A stretch of 52,293 bases of DNA from Flavobacteriaceae bacterium. GTDB taxonomy: Bacteria > Bacteroidota > Bacteroidia > Flavobacteriales > Flavobacteriaceae. The first letter of the stretch is position 1; every line of letters starts with the position of its first letter. Below are positions 26,023 to 34,634 of this stretch, piece by piece. The notes beneath the pieces were generated by a model. That model had not been told where the DNA came from, did not search any database, and worked only from the letters and a program-made list of their open reading frames with translations. The stretch spans positions 1 through 52,293 of the forward strand of contig JAIUMH010000004.1 in the NCBI GenBank assembly GCA_022565635.1. The letters run 5' to 3'. The position numbers and the translations under genes were made by a program.

Positions 26023-27348
26023 TTAATCCAACAACACATAGTTTTTTACATATTGATCCCATCTTCTTGATAAATTTAGTTTGATGAAATTCCCTTCAGG
26101 AGAGATTAACAGCTTGGTAGGAAAACCTTTTACGTTTAACTGTTGTACAGAATTCTCTTCAATTTCTTTAACTGGGAAGCTGTATTCATTTTTACTCATA
26201 AATTTATCTAATTTTCTTGATAGGTATGAAAAGGTCTGAACTTTAAAGTTATTGGTAGATGTTTGAGATGCATTGATGTAAATTTTTTCAACTATTGGTA
26301 AGTCTTCAATACAGGGACTACACCAGGTTCCCCAAAAATCAACAAACCACCATTTCCCTTTTAAATCTTCACCCAATAAAATAGTTAGTTCAGTTTCCAT
26401 TGCTTTGCTCAAGGGAGTGGCTTCTTTGTTAAAAACACCTTGCCAATAAGACTTGAAATCAATTTCACTATGGCTGTTTTCAATATGATTTCTAAGTAAA
26501 TTTAGATTGTAGTTAGTTGGTGTGGCAAAAGCTCTTTTCTCTAAGACTTTTCTTTTTTCATCATCAGGTTCCTCATTTTCAACCAAAAAAGTATAATATT
26601 TTCCAGGTATATTTAGCTTATCTGTAGTACCAGTTAAAAGTAAATTGTCAAAAAAGTAGTTAGAATTTGCTTCATCAACACTATTTGGAGAATAATGGAA
26701 AGCTTTCTGAAAGTTTTTTTCTGTGTTGTTGGCATCTACTTGGCTTAGCAAATAATAACTATATGTAAGTACGTATTTTTTCCAGCTGTTTAATTTGCTT
26801 TCAGAATGATCTGTTAGAAAATCAGCAGTAATGATTTGAGGCTCTAATTGGTCAATACAAGCTTGAATACCAGTAATAAGCTCTTGGTTGGTAATTAAGT
26901 TTTTAGAGGCAAGGTTTTTAAGGGCTAACAATACATAGGTTTCGGTTCTGGCTTCCCATTTAGCATTTTGAAGAGCTTTAGGATAAAGTTCCAAAATATC
27001 TTCACTGTTTAACTCATTCAGTGCAAAAGATTGACTCCAAAGATAAATGGGAAAGCTAAACTCCTTAATTTCTTGTATTTCTAATTTTTGTAATTCACTA
27101 AAATACAAATGCGTACTTTTTGTGTCTCTGCTTATTTGTGGCGAATAATTGCTGTGCATTTGATTAACCCATAAAGCTTTGCCTTCTTGATGTACATCTA
27201 GCGTATAAGCTACGGCTTTTTCAATTTCATTCTCTTCAATTAAACCATTAATAGCATTTGCTTTTTTATAAATTTTTTGAGGTATTCTTTCTTGTGAATA
27301 ACCAAGAGCAATGAATAATACAAATACAATAGAAAATAAGTTTTTCAT
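26023..27348 (-). CDS. Exported TlpA/thioredoxin-like protein
   Basis: A 441-residue exported protein. The start at 27348 gives a normal signal peptide (about 1-19, ending LGYSQ); upstream ATG codons in the frame are rejected. The first 320 residues are helical and not recognised. The C-terminal domain (from about 325) is a thioredoxin fold with the active site WCSPC (C343, C346), in the context FWGTWCSPCIEDLP, and a later cis-Pro segment (KGFPTKLLI). TlpA-like proteins reduce or shuffle disulfides in the periplasm. The gene is a single unit divergent from the next gene, with a 139-nt gap. Confidence 0.85.
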   Translation of the reverse strand: MKNLFSIVFVLFIALGYSQERIPQKIYKKANAINGLIEENEIEKAVAYTLDVHQEGKALWVNQMHSNYSPQISRDTKSTHLYFSELQKLEIQEIKEFSFPIYLWSQSFALNELNSEDILELYPKALQNAKWEARTETYVLLALKNLASKNLITNQELITGIQACIDQLEPQIITADFLTDHSESKLNSWKKYVLTYSYYLLSQVDANNTEKNFQKAFHYSPNSVDEANSNYFFDNLLLTGTTDKLNIPGKYYTFLVENEEPDDEKRKVLEKRAFATPTNYNLNLLRNHIENSHSEIDFKSYWQGVFNKEATPLSKAMETELTILLGEDLKGKWWFVDFWGTWCSPCIEDLPIVEKIYINASQTSTNNFKVQTFSYLSRKLDKFMSKNEYSFPVKEIEENSVQQLNVKGFPTKLLISPEGNFIKLNLSRRWDQYVKNYVLLD

Positions 27349-27487
27349 GGTTTTGGATTTTAATAGCATTTGAATGACTGAATTAGAATGATGTTTCAGT
27401 TTCAAAAATAATAAATAATTTTATAATTTTCAGTAGGCGTTTTAAGTTTTCATTTTCCCTAACTTTAGCTTTCAAAACCACATTGAT

Positions 27488-28198
27488 ATGTTTAAAAAAA
27501 TACTTCGAATATCCCTTTACGTTGTTCTCTCTATCATTGGAATTCTTTTGGTGAGTTTTGTTACGTTGAAGGTGATTTATAACGAAGAGCTTCCGCAGGG
27601 AGAAAAAGGTGCACCAGCTGATGAATTGGCGCAACAAATGTTAGAAGCAATTAAACATGAAGAGTTTACTCAAGCTAAAGAAATTCATTGGGAATTTAGA
27701 GGGGTAAATCGTTACAAATGGAAATTGCAAGAAGATATCGTTGAGGTATTTTGGAAAGATTACCACGTTGAATTGCAAACTAAAACACCAGAAAAAAGTA
27801 AGGTGTATCAAAATGACAAAGAAATTGAAGGTGAGGAACAAAAAGAAGCCATTGCTTATGCCACTATAAATTTCAACAACGATAGTTTTTGGCTGATTGC
27901 CCCCCACAAGGTTTTTGATGAAGGTGTTGAACGACAAGTGATTGAAAAGGGCAACAAACAAAAGCTTTTGGTGACTTACACTTCGGGCGGTAGCACGCCT
28001 GGCGATTCTTATCTTTGGGAGTTGGATGAAAATTACATGCCCATTTCCATGAAAATGTGGGTGAGTATTTTGCCTTTTGATGGTGTAGAAGCTAAATGGG
28101 TGGACTGGCAAATGACGCCTGGAGGCTTTCCTTTACCTCAACAACGGACTTTCTTTGGCGTAGAAATTCCCATTAGTGATGTTGAGGTTTTACGCTAG
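27488..28198 (+). CDS. Membrane-anchored protein of unknown function
   Basis: A 236-residue protein with one N-terminal transmembrane or signal-anchor helix (about 5-28). The remainder is a soluble periplasmic domain with many aromatic and charged residues and patterns such as EIHWEFRGVNRYKWKL. I do not recognise the family. No catalytic motif, Cys pair or lipobox is visible. It is followed by a 366-nt spacer containing a palindromic repeat. It is divergent from the TlpA-like gene. Confidence 0.7.
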   Translation: MFKKILRISLYVVLSIIGILLVSFVTLKVIYNEELPQGEKGAPADELAQQMLEAIKHEEFTQAKEIHWEFRGVNRYKWKLQEDIVEVFWKDYHVELQTKTPEKSKVYQNDKEIEGEEQKEAIAYATINFNNDSFWLIAPHKVFDEGVERQVIEKGNKQKLLVTYTSGGSTPGDSYLWELDENYMPISMKMWVSILPFDGVEAKWVDWQMTPGGFPLPQQRTFFGVEIPISDVEVLR

Positions 28199-28564
28199 GG
28201 AAAACGCGTTGTGAAAATACACCCTCCTCAGTCATTTCTCAAGAAGGGAGGTTTTAAAAATTGTGTTTTTTTCCCCTTCCCCTGAGGGAAGGGCTAGGGT
28301 AGGGTGTTTCACGTTCCCGTTCTAGACCAAGGTTCATGAATCAAACAAAAAATGGCTATAGTAAATATTTAGTGATAACTAAAAATTCGTAAAATCTCCA
28401 TGACTTCAAATTGTATCAGAATATCGTTTTGCCCCTTCCCTAAAGAGAGGCGGTATTCTATAGCCTTCAACTAACAAGAAATAAATTAAAATCTTAGAAA
28501 TTATAATTCTCCACTAAAATTTTACTGTACCCGAAAAAATAAACCATTGAGTTGATTCTTTAAC
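28199..28564. other. Intergenic spacer with palindromic repeat material
   Basis: This is 366 nt without a gene between two converging genes. It holds a roughly 100-bp palindromic element (28211-28313) and a weaker related segment near 28432-28453 (CCCCTTCCC followed by an imperfect complement). The rest is AT-rich without features. Confidence 0.65.
28211..28313. repeat. Palindromic MITE- or REP-like element
   Basis: The ends are inverted: GTGAAA..CACCCT at 28211-28225 matches the complement of AGGGTGTTTCAC at 28301-28312, with a small bulge. Inside is a perfect 8-bp hairpin (28274-28281 with 28286-28293, loop CTGA) and a CCTCC/GGAGG pair. The G+C content is much higher than in the surrounding spacer. 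It resembles dispersed palindromic repeats of Bacteroidota (recalled, not checked). It is not followed by a T-run and is not a standard terminator. Confidence 0.55.
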
Positions 28565-29506
28565 CTACAACACCATCTCCGCCTCCACAAACTCATACAC
28601 TACTTCCCCATCAAGTGATGCGGTGAAAGTTAGTTTTGATCGGGTTAAGTTGTGGTCTAGTTTTTCTATAATTTCAAAATGCCCTTCAATTTCATAGTCC
28701 ATCCATTCGTCGGGAACAATCATAGCGTTCAGCAAGGTATGTGGCAAACCATCGTATTTCATCAATTTTAAAATAGGAGTAGCTTCAATAGTTCCTAAAT
28801 CGTAAATTCCTAAAGGCAAATCATAAATTGGAGCAGATAAATTTCCTAATTCAAAATAATAGCCGTTGTTATCTTTAGTTTTATAAGCGGTTTTTCGGTT
28901 ATTTTGCGGACCAGAGGTGGTGGTATAAAACTGTGTAAAACTCAAATTTGGTTGTAAAGTAACCGCTCTGCTTCGCATGGTAAAAGCCGAATCTGAACAG
29001 TCGCAATTACCAAAAAAACCAACTTGCGTATCTACTTCTACGTCTATAAATTTTCCTTCTTCTGCTTTGGTGCCTCGTTGTAATAAACGAGCATTGAAGC
29101 TTAAGTCAAGCTGTAAATTTTCGGCATCAAAATCAAGTTCATGCAATTGAAAATAGGGTTCAGGAACTTTAAAAAAAGGAGTGATGTATTTTTGTGCTTG
29201 TATATTGAAAATATCTTCTGCATTCACGTTGATGAGGTTTCCGTTTTTATCAAAACTAATATGAAGAAAATCTCTAGCACCCGATCTTCTTTGGTCTGAA
29301 AATGTGACTCTGAAATTTTTTTCACAACAAAAACTGGCATGAGTCTGTATAGAATCTTCACTGCTTAACAACATTCCATCATAAATCATGTTTACAGAAT
29401 TTTGATCATAGACATCTACAAATTCATCAGCTTGAGCAAAATCATCATCCGAGCTACAAGCAACAAACACAAGGCACAACAATATAACAGACAAATATTT
29501 TTTCAT
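28565..29506 (-). CDS. Lipoprotein of unknown function
   Basis: A 313-residue lipoprotein: signal sequence MKKYLSVILLCLVFVAC, with Cys17 followed by SSDDD, an acidic start that in Bacteroidota can direct surface exposure. A CC pair (about residues 61-62, ASFCCEKNF) and a CDC segment near 173 suggest disulfides. The rest is beta-rich (FFELHE.., LDLSFNARLL). I do not recognise a family. It is a single gene with 65 nt to the next gene on the same strand. Confidence 0.75.
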   Translation of the reverse strand: MKKYLSVILLCLVFVACSSDDDFAQADEFVDVYDQNSVNMIYDGMLLSSEDSIQTHASFCCEKNFRVTFSDQRRSGARDFLHISFDKNGNLINVNAEDIFNIQAQKYITPFFKVPEPYFQLHELDFDAENLQLDLSFNARLLQRGTKAEEGKFIDVEVDTQVGFFGNCDCSDSAFTMRSRAVTLQPNLSFTQFYTTTSGPQNNRKTAYKTKDNNGYYFELGNLSAPIYDLPLGIYDLGTIEATPILKLMKYDGLPHTLLNAMIVPDEWMDYEIEGHFEIIEKLDHNLTRSKLTFTASLDGEVVYEFVEAEMVL

Positions 29507-29571
29507 AATAAAGATTTTTTGATTGGATAAAATTAAATTATTTTTAAGAAATATGCAAGTTCAAAAAATAT

Positions 29572-30594
29572 TCAATTCATATCATTTACTTCTTGACTTC
29601 TGTAATCAATTAAAATTTCCATTTCTTGTTTTCGGTCATAATTGCCTTTCGTTTTGAATTTGAGCGACTCTTTGGGCTCAGGTTGCACTCGTTTGAGTTT
29701 ATGTTTCCTCTTATAATAATAACAGTTTTGACAATTATTTAATGCGATTTTTGTGGGTAAATAAAAGCCTTCATTTTGTTTTTCGTAAAAAACATGAGTG
29801 CTTGAAATACTGCAACCTAAAATTTCATCATGTTGTTTTTCTAAATAGACTTCAACCAAATTTTTGGTTTCCTTATCAATTATAAAATAGCCTTGTTTAC
29901 ACTCTTCTTTTCCTCTAGTTGCTTCAAAACTTACTTTTACTAAGCCCTGTGCTAAACTTGCATCTTCTTCATATTGATAAGTATATCTTTTGGTTTTTCT
30001 CATATATTCTGGCAATCTCGGTGAAAAACCATAGTCTAGGCAAGTGTAATTTCCAACGTAATCATGTAAAAAGTAGCCTAATTCACGTCTGTTCTTTCTT
30101 GACCAAATTCCATGTTTTAAATCATATGCTTTATAACTTCGAATACCTAAAAAGGAATACTTATTAAATAATTCGCCTTCCAAGCTGTTTTTAAAAATTT
30201 TAATCAGCTCTTGCTCATAATTGACCCCGACTACATTTTCATGCGAATAATCTTCTACTTCAAATTTATTTTTTTCAATTTGATAGGCATAGTTTTCTTC
30301 TTTTATATGGTAATTCTTGCCCGCTTGCTTAAGCATACGTTTAATTTCAGTATTAAGCTCATCTAATTCTTGTTGGTTTAGCAAAGCATGCTTTACTATC
30401 TCAAAATCAACATCCAAGATTTGTGTTGTCGTTTTTACATTAGCAGTGATATAAAAATTTTCTACAGCTCCTTCCTGAATTTTAGTTTTTTCGGCTACTT
30501 GCTCAACCAATTCTAAAGCAGAAGGTTGGTCGTTTTTTTGGACAAAAGCCTGAACTACTATAACTAAACTTAAAATTAATTTGTTGATTTTCAT
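29572..30594 (-). CDS. Exported protein of unknown function in DUF3857 operon
   Basis: A 340-residue protein with a probable signal peptide (MKINKLILSLVIVVQAFVQK). The mature part is rich in Lys, Glu and Tyr, and has a Cys-containing segment NCQNCYYYKRKHKLKR near 285. The family is not recognised, though the overall pattern resembles periplasmic proteins built on long beta strands. It starts 4 nt after the stop of the DUF3857 gene upstream and is therefore the last gene of that operon, which suggests a shared process. Confidence 0.7.
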   Translation of the reverse strand: MKINKLILSLVIVVQAFVQKNDQPSALELVEQVAEKTKIQEGAVENFYITANVKTTTQILDVDFEIVKHALLNQQELDELNTEIKRMLKQAGKNYHIKEENYAYQIEKNKFEVEDYSHENVVGVNYEQELIKIFKNSLEGELFNKYSFLGIRSYKAYDLKHGIWSRKNRRELGYFLHDYVGNYTCLDYGFSPRLPEYMRKTKRYTYQYEEDASLAQGLVKVSFEATRGKEECKQGYFIIDKETKNLVEVYLEKQHDEILGCSISSTHVFYEKQNEGFYLPTKIALNNCQNCYYYKRKHKLKRVQPEPKESLKFKTKGNYDRKQEMEILIDYRSQEVNDMN

Positions 30595-30598
30595 TTTG

Positions 30599-32560
30599 CT
30601 ATTTTTTTATAAACACCACTTTTTCATTTTCTTTTTCAAACATAGCAAGATAATACTCAGAAAGAAAGGGGTAATCTTCTGGAAACACAAATGCTGTAGA
30701 AATATGCTTAGAAACTAGAATGTTTAATTTTCCATTCTGTTCTTGAATAATGTAGGAAAAGTGTAGCATTTTGTTATCCATTTGATAAATTGATTGTTCT
30801 GGTATGTATTCTACTTTATAGCCTGATGGTAAATCTATTTGTAAACGGTAGCTGTAAGACTTCGGAAAGCTAAAATCTACCGGGTATTTTCTTTCTTTCT
30901 CTTTAAAAGGATTGTCCGTCATGCCTAAAAATAGGAGAGGAGACAAGTAGATTTTTTCTCCAATTTGTTCAATAAAACCAGGCAAATTTTCAAACGAAAA
31001 ATTCTGTAAAAAGGGTGGTTTTAGGTCGGTTAAATTTTCTTGAGAGAAGTTTGAAATATGATCTATTCCATAGGTGTTTTTAAGTAAATTAATGGCAACT
31101 TCTTCTTTCTTTTCTGAAACTGTATTCCTAGCATTTAAAGCAAACTGATTAAAATAATAGATTCTACATTGACCTGCAACAGTCCCATTTTCATCAATTT
31201 GAGCCACTAAATTATAGCTTACCTTTGAATCTTGTGTAGGGATAAGGGGTATTTTTCTGTAGCTTGTTGGGGTAAGCTCCAGGCCTTCATGATTCATAGC
31301 TGTTTGAGGAAGGATGTTGATGTAATTATTTTGGTTTGTAGCGTCCAACAAAATAAAAGTATCACCTAATTGAACCCTAGTAATTACATAATTAAATCCA
31401 GAAACGGTAGGGAAAACCGGAATTCCGTTGCCAATTGTACTTAGTACAACAGGATTGGCATTTAAGTTTGCGTATCTAAGCATGGCGGTTAGCATAATAT
31501 TAATATCAGCAACATTGCCAACTTCCTCTTCATACACTTTTTTTAATCGATTGCTCGTGTACCTTCTTGATTCCTTATTCCATTTCATTTTGGTTTTTAC
31601 AAAATCAAAGATAATTTCTACCTTTTCTTCGTCTGAAGAAGCATTTTCAATAAGCAAATCAATATCCTCCTCAAAGTACTTGGTATGATTTAATTCTTTA
31701 GAGAAGCTTTTGCTTTCTTTTAAAGTCTCAACCACATTTGCCCATGTATTAGAAGCGTGTTTTACATCACCTCCCTTTACTTTATAAGAACTCATTTCAT
31801 AATTAACAGAAGAAATATAATTAGAAATATTGTTGATGTGTTTTTCATTGGATAGAGCTTTCATATCTGACACAAAATGCGTTGTTGTGGAAATTTTGTG
31901 GCGCCCAGTAGAACCTCCGATGGAACCCACACCTTCCTTGATATTGGTGTTTATTTCAACGTATCCTCTAGTTTTATATCGGTAAGCAATCATGCTTGTA
32001 GGGATATGGGTTTTAAATTCAGAATAGCTTTTAGGAATATCAGATTGAAACCTCCACTCTGGAAGATTTTTGACGTAAGGAGATATTTCTGTATAGCTAT
32101 ATTCAATAATAACACCTTTATCTACTTTTGGAAAAGTGAATTTTTTAGCCTTGTAATAATCACTTAATTCAACCTCATAAATTTCATTTTTATTTACTTT
32201 CTCGGTTTTCAGTTTTCCATCTTCAAGGAAGTAAGCCTTAGCTTTTATTTTTTTTATACGTTCTTTACTTGAGCCACTACTTTCAAAATAATAAGGTATT
32301 TGTATACTTGCTTTTTGGTAGCCTTCTGTATTGTAAATTTTAATTCTCCTTGTTACTTTATAAATGTAGGAAATGCCTTGAGAGGTAAACATGAAGGAAA
32401 CCTCTCCTTGTTCATAAAGTACTTCGGCTGAAGCAGTAGAATCTATTGAAGACTGCTTTGCATTAAGCATCTCTAGATTCACTTTTTTTAATTCCTGTTT
32501 TTGTGCAATACAAAAGCATATATTCAATAAGCTTAGTAGTAAAAATAAATTAGGTTTCAT
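30599..32560 (-). CDS. DUF3857/transglutaminase-like protein, catalytic residues replaced
   Basis: A 653-residue exported protein (signal peptide MKPNLFLLLSLLNICFCIAQ; the start at 32560 is preferred to a longer frame from 32614). It has the N-terminal DUF3857 beta domain (about 40-260), then a transglutaminase-like fold (about 300-440) and a C-terminal beta domain (DUF3858-like). Where active members have GDCKG this one has GNVADIN, and the His site reads FNYVITRV. Only the Asp position (LLDATNQN) is kept, so it is unlikely to be a protease or transglutaminase. It is a close paralogue of the next gene. Confidence 0.85.
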   Translation of the reverse strand: MKPNLFLLLSLLNICFCIAQKQELKKVNLEMLNAKQSSIDSTASAEVLYEQGEVSFMFTSQGISYIYKVTRRIKIYNTEGYQKASIQIPYYFESSGSSKERIKKIKAKAYFLEDGKLKTEKVNKNEIYEVELSDYYKAKKFTFPKVDKGVIIEYSYTEISPYVKNLPEWRFQSDIPKSYSEFKTHIPTSMIAYRYKTRGYVEINTNIKEGVGSIGGSTGRHKISTTTHFVSDMKALSNEKHINNISNYISSVNYEMSSYKVKGGDVKHASNTWANVVETLKESKSFSKELNHTKYFEEDIDLLIENASSDEEKVEIIFDFVKTKMKWNKESRRYTSNRLKKVYEEEVGNVADINIMLTAMLRYANLNANPVVLSTIGNGIPVFPTVSGFNYVITRVQLGDTFILLDATNQNNYINILPQTAMNHEGLELTPTSYRKIPLIPTQDSKVSYNLVAQIDENGTVAGQCRIYYFNQFALNARNTVSEKKEEVAINLLKNTYGIDHISNFSQENLTDLKPPFLQNFSFENLPGFIEQIGEKIYLSPLLFLGMTDNPFKEKERKYPVDFSFPKSYSYRLQIDLPSGYKVEYIPEQSIYQMDNKMLHFSYIIQEQNGKLNILVSKHISTAFVFPEDYPFLSEYYLAMFEKENEKVVFIKK

Positions 32561-32668
32561 AGGTGAAAGTTTGGTAGCAACTTTGCTTAAAATATCGCTT
32601 TCTAAAAAGATCAACTCCTAGATTTTTGATTTATTAGTTCTGTTTTTGAAACACAAATTGCACTGAAA

Positions 32669-34630
32669 TTATTGCTTCACTAAAACTACTTTTTCATTTT
32701 CTTTTTCAAACATAGAGTTGTAGTATTTTACTAAATGTCCATAATCTTTAGGAAGTACAGTAGCAACAGAAATGTTTTTTGAAACATCTACAACTAATTT
32801 ACCATTGTATTCTTGAATTAAATACGAAAAAATAAGCATATCATTTTCCATTTTGTACACTGTTTTTTCTGGAATATAGTCTATTGCATAGCCTTCTGGC
32901 AAATCTATTTGCAATCGATAGGTGTAAGATTTAGGAAAGGTAAAATCTACAGGGTATTTTCTTTCTTTGTCTTTAAAAGGATTGTTATCCATACCTAAAA
33001 ATAGAAGAGGAGATAAATAGATTTTTTCTCCAACCTGTTCAACAAAACCAGTGGCATTTTGAAATTTAAAGCTCTGTACTAAAGGTTTATTTAGGTCTTC
33101 TATGTTAAGTTGAGAAAAATCAGAAATATCATCAATTTTAAAATGTTTACTCATTGATTTAAGTATGTTTTCTTCTCTTTGGTTTTCAAATGCATTTCTT
33201 GCACTTAAAGCAAATTGATCAAAATAAAATACACGGCATTGTCCTGCTACATCACCTGTTTCATTAATTTTTGCAAAAAGATTATAGTTGACTTTAGATT
33301 CTGTAAAAGGAATAAGCGGTACATTTTTAAAGCCGTATGAAGTCAACTCAAAACCTTGACCGTTCAACACTTTGGCAGGAGGTACATTTGGTGTACTATG
33401 TTTATTGCTGGCATCTAATAGCATAAACTTTTCGTCAACTTTTGCTCTAGCTATAATATAATTGAATTTACTAACGGAAGGGAATAAGGGTAATCCAGCA
33501 GAAATGGTGCAGAGCACTAACGGATTGGCTTCAATTTCTGCATAATTTAGCATGGCAGTTAGCATCATATTGATTTCAGCAGAATTTCCAGCTCCTTCTT
33601 CATAAACATTTTTTAGTTTATTATTAACATGAGCGCTATTTATATTGTTCCATTCTACTTTTTCTTTTAAAAAGTTAAATATAGCTTCTGTCTTTTCTAG
33701 GTCAGTGGTTTTATTTTGTAAGACTAGGTCAAGGTCGTCACTAAAATAATCTGTGTTGCTGATTTCTTTAGGATAATTAGCATTTTTTTTCAAGTTTTCA
33801 ACTACGCTTTCCCAGGTGCTAGACAAGTGTTTTGTTAATCCGCTTTCTGTAAAGTTATGTGTGCTTATTTCATAAGTAACAGAAGTAGAGTAATTAGACG
33901 CATTATTCACATAGTTTTCAGGATCAATGGCACTTAATGAATTTGCATAGTGCTTAGTCCTTGAAACATTGGTCTTTTGCGTGGTTCCTCCTAAAACATT
34001 TTCTGTAAACTCTTCTTTAGTTTGAACCGGATAGAAACCTTGATTGTGTTTTCGGTAAGTTACAAACTCTACTGGAATAAAGGTTTCATATTCAGAATAC
34101 ACAGTTGGAATTCTAGATTGAAAACTCCAGCTAGGCAAATTCATAATGTACGGAGATTCGCTTAAATAACTGTATTCAATAACCACTCCATTTTGAATTT
34201 TTGGAAAGGTAAATTTTTTAGCCTTAAGATTTTCATTTAACTCTATTTCAAAAACTTCCTTAATTCTTACTTTTTCTGATTTTACTTTGTTGTTTTCTTC
34301 ATAATAGGTCTTTGCTTTAATGCTTTTTACATACTCTTTTAAGTTTCCTTTTCCTATGTAATAAGGTATTTGGATATTGGCTTGGTCGTAACCATCTTCA
34401 TCATAAATCTTTATTCTTTTAGTTACCTTGTAGAGGTATTTTATTTCTCCTTTAATGATAACAAAAGAAATTTCACCTCGTTCATATAAAATTTCTGCAG
34501 AGGCATTTGGATCTATAGAAGATTGAGTTTTATGAAGCATTTCTAGATCTACTTTCTCTAAATCTTGAGGTTGTGCTGTTGCTAAATAAAAATTGAATAG
34601 GCAAATAATAATCAATGATAGGTTTTTCAT
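32669..34630 (-). CDS. DUF3857/transglutaminase-like protein, second paralogue
   Basis: A 653-residue exported protein (signal peptide MKNLSLIIICLFNFYLATAQ). It shares its layout and long stretches with the neighbour at 30599-32560, for example KERKYPVDF..PKSYTYRLQIDLP and SMFEKENEKVVLVKQ at the C-terminus. The catalytic site is again altered: GNSAEIN replaces GDCKG and FNYIIAR replaces the His motif, with LLDASNKH kept. It begins 4 nt after the stop of the third paralogue, so the genes are co-transcribed. The 108-nt gap before the next paralogue may carry a second promoter. Confidence 0.85.
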   Translation of the reverse strand: MKNLSLIIICLFNFYLATAQPQDLEKVDLEMLHKTQSSIDPNASAEILYERGEISFVIIKGEIKYLYKVTKRIKIYDEDGYDQANIQIPYYIGKGNLKEYVKSIKAKTYYEENNKVKSEKVRIKEVFEIELNENLKAKKFTFPKIQNGVVIEYSYLSESPYIMNLPSWSFQSRIPTVYSEYETFIPVEFVTYRKHNQGFYPVQTKEEFTENVLGGTTQKTNVSRTKHYANSLSAIDPENYVNNASNYSTSVTYEISTHNFTESGLTKHLSSTWESVVENLKKNANYPKEISNTDYFSDDLDLVLQNKTTDLEKTEAIFNFLKEKVEWNNINSAHVNNKLKNVYEEGAGNSAEINMMLTAMLNYAEIEANPLVLCTISAGLPLFPSVSKFNYIIARAKVDEKFMLLDASNKHSTPNVPPAKVLNGQGFELTSYGFKNVPLIPFTESKVNYNLFAKINETGDVAGQCRVFYFDQFALSARNAFENQREENILKSMSKHFKIDDISDFSQLNIEDLNKPLVQSFKFQNATGFVEQVGEKIYLSPLLFLGMDNNPFKDKERKYPVDFTFPKSYTYRLQIDLPEGYAIDYIPEKTVYKMENDMLIFSYLIQEYNGKLVVDVSKNISVATVLPKDYGHLVKYYNSMFEKENEKVVLVKQ

Positions 34631-34634
34631 TTTT

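Noticed and set aside
27383-28111. Two open frames antisense to 27488-28198
   Set aside because: Their translation is rich in Phe, Ile and Leu as expected for antisense of an AT-rich gene, and no start signal or promoter is present.
28274-28293. Intrinsic terminator in the 28.2-kb spacer
   Set aside because: The 8-bp hairpin is not followed by a T-run on either strand, so it is listed as a repeat instead.
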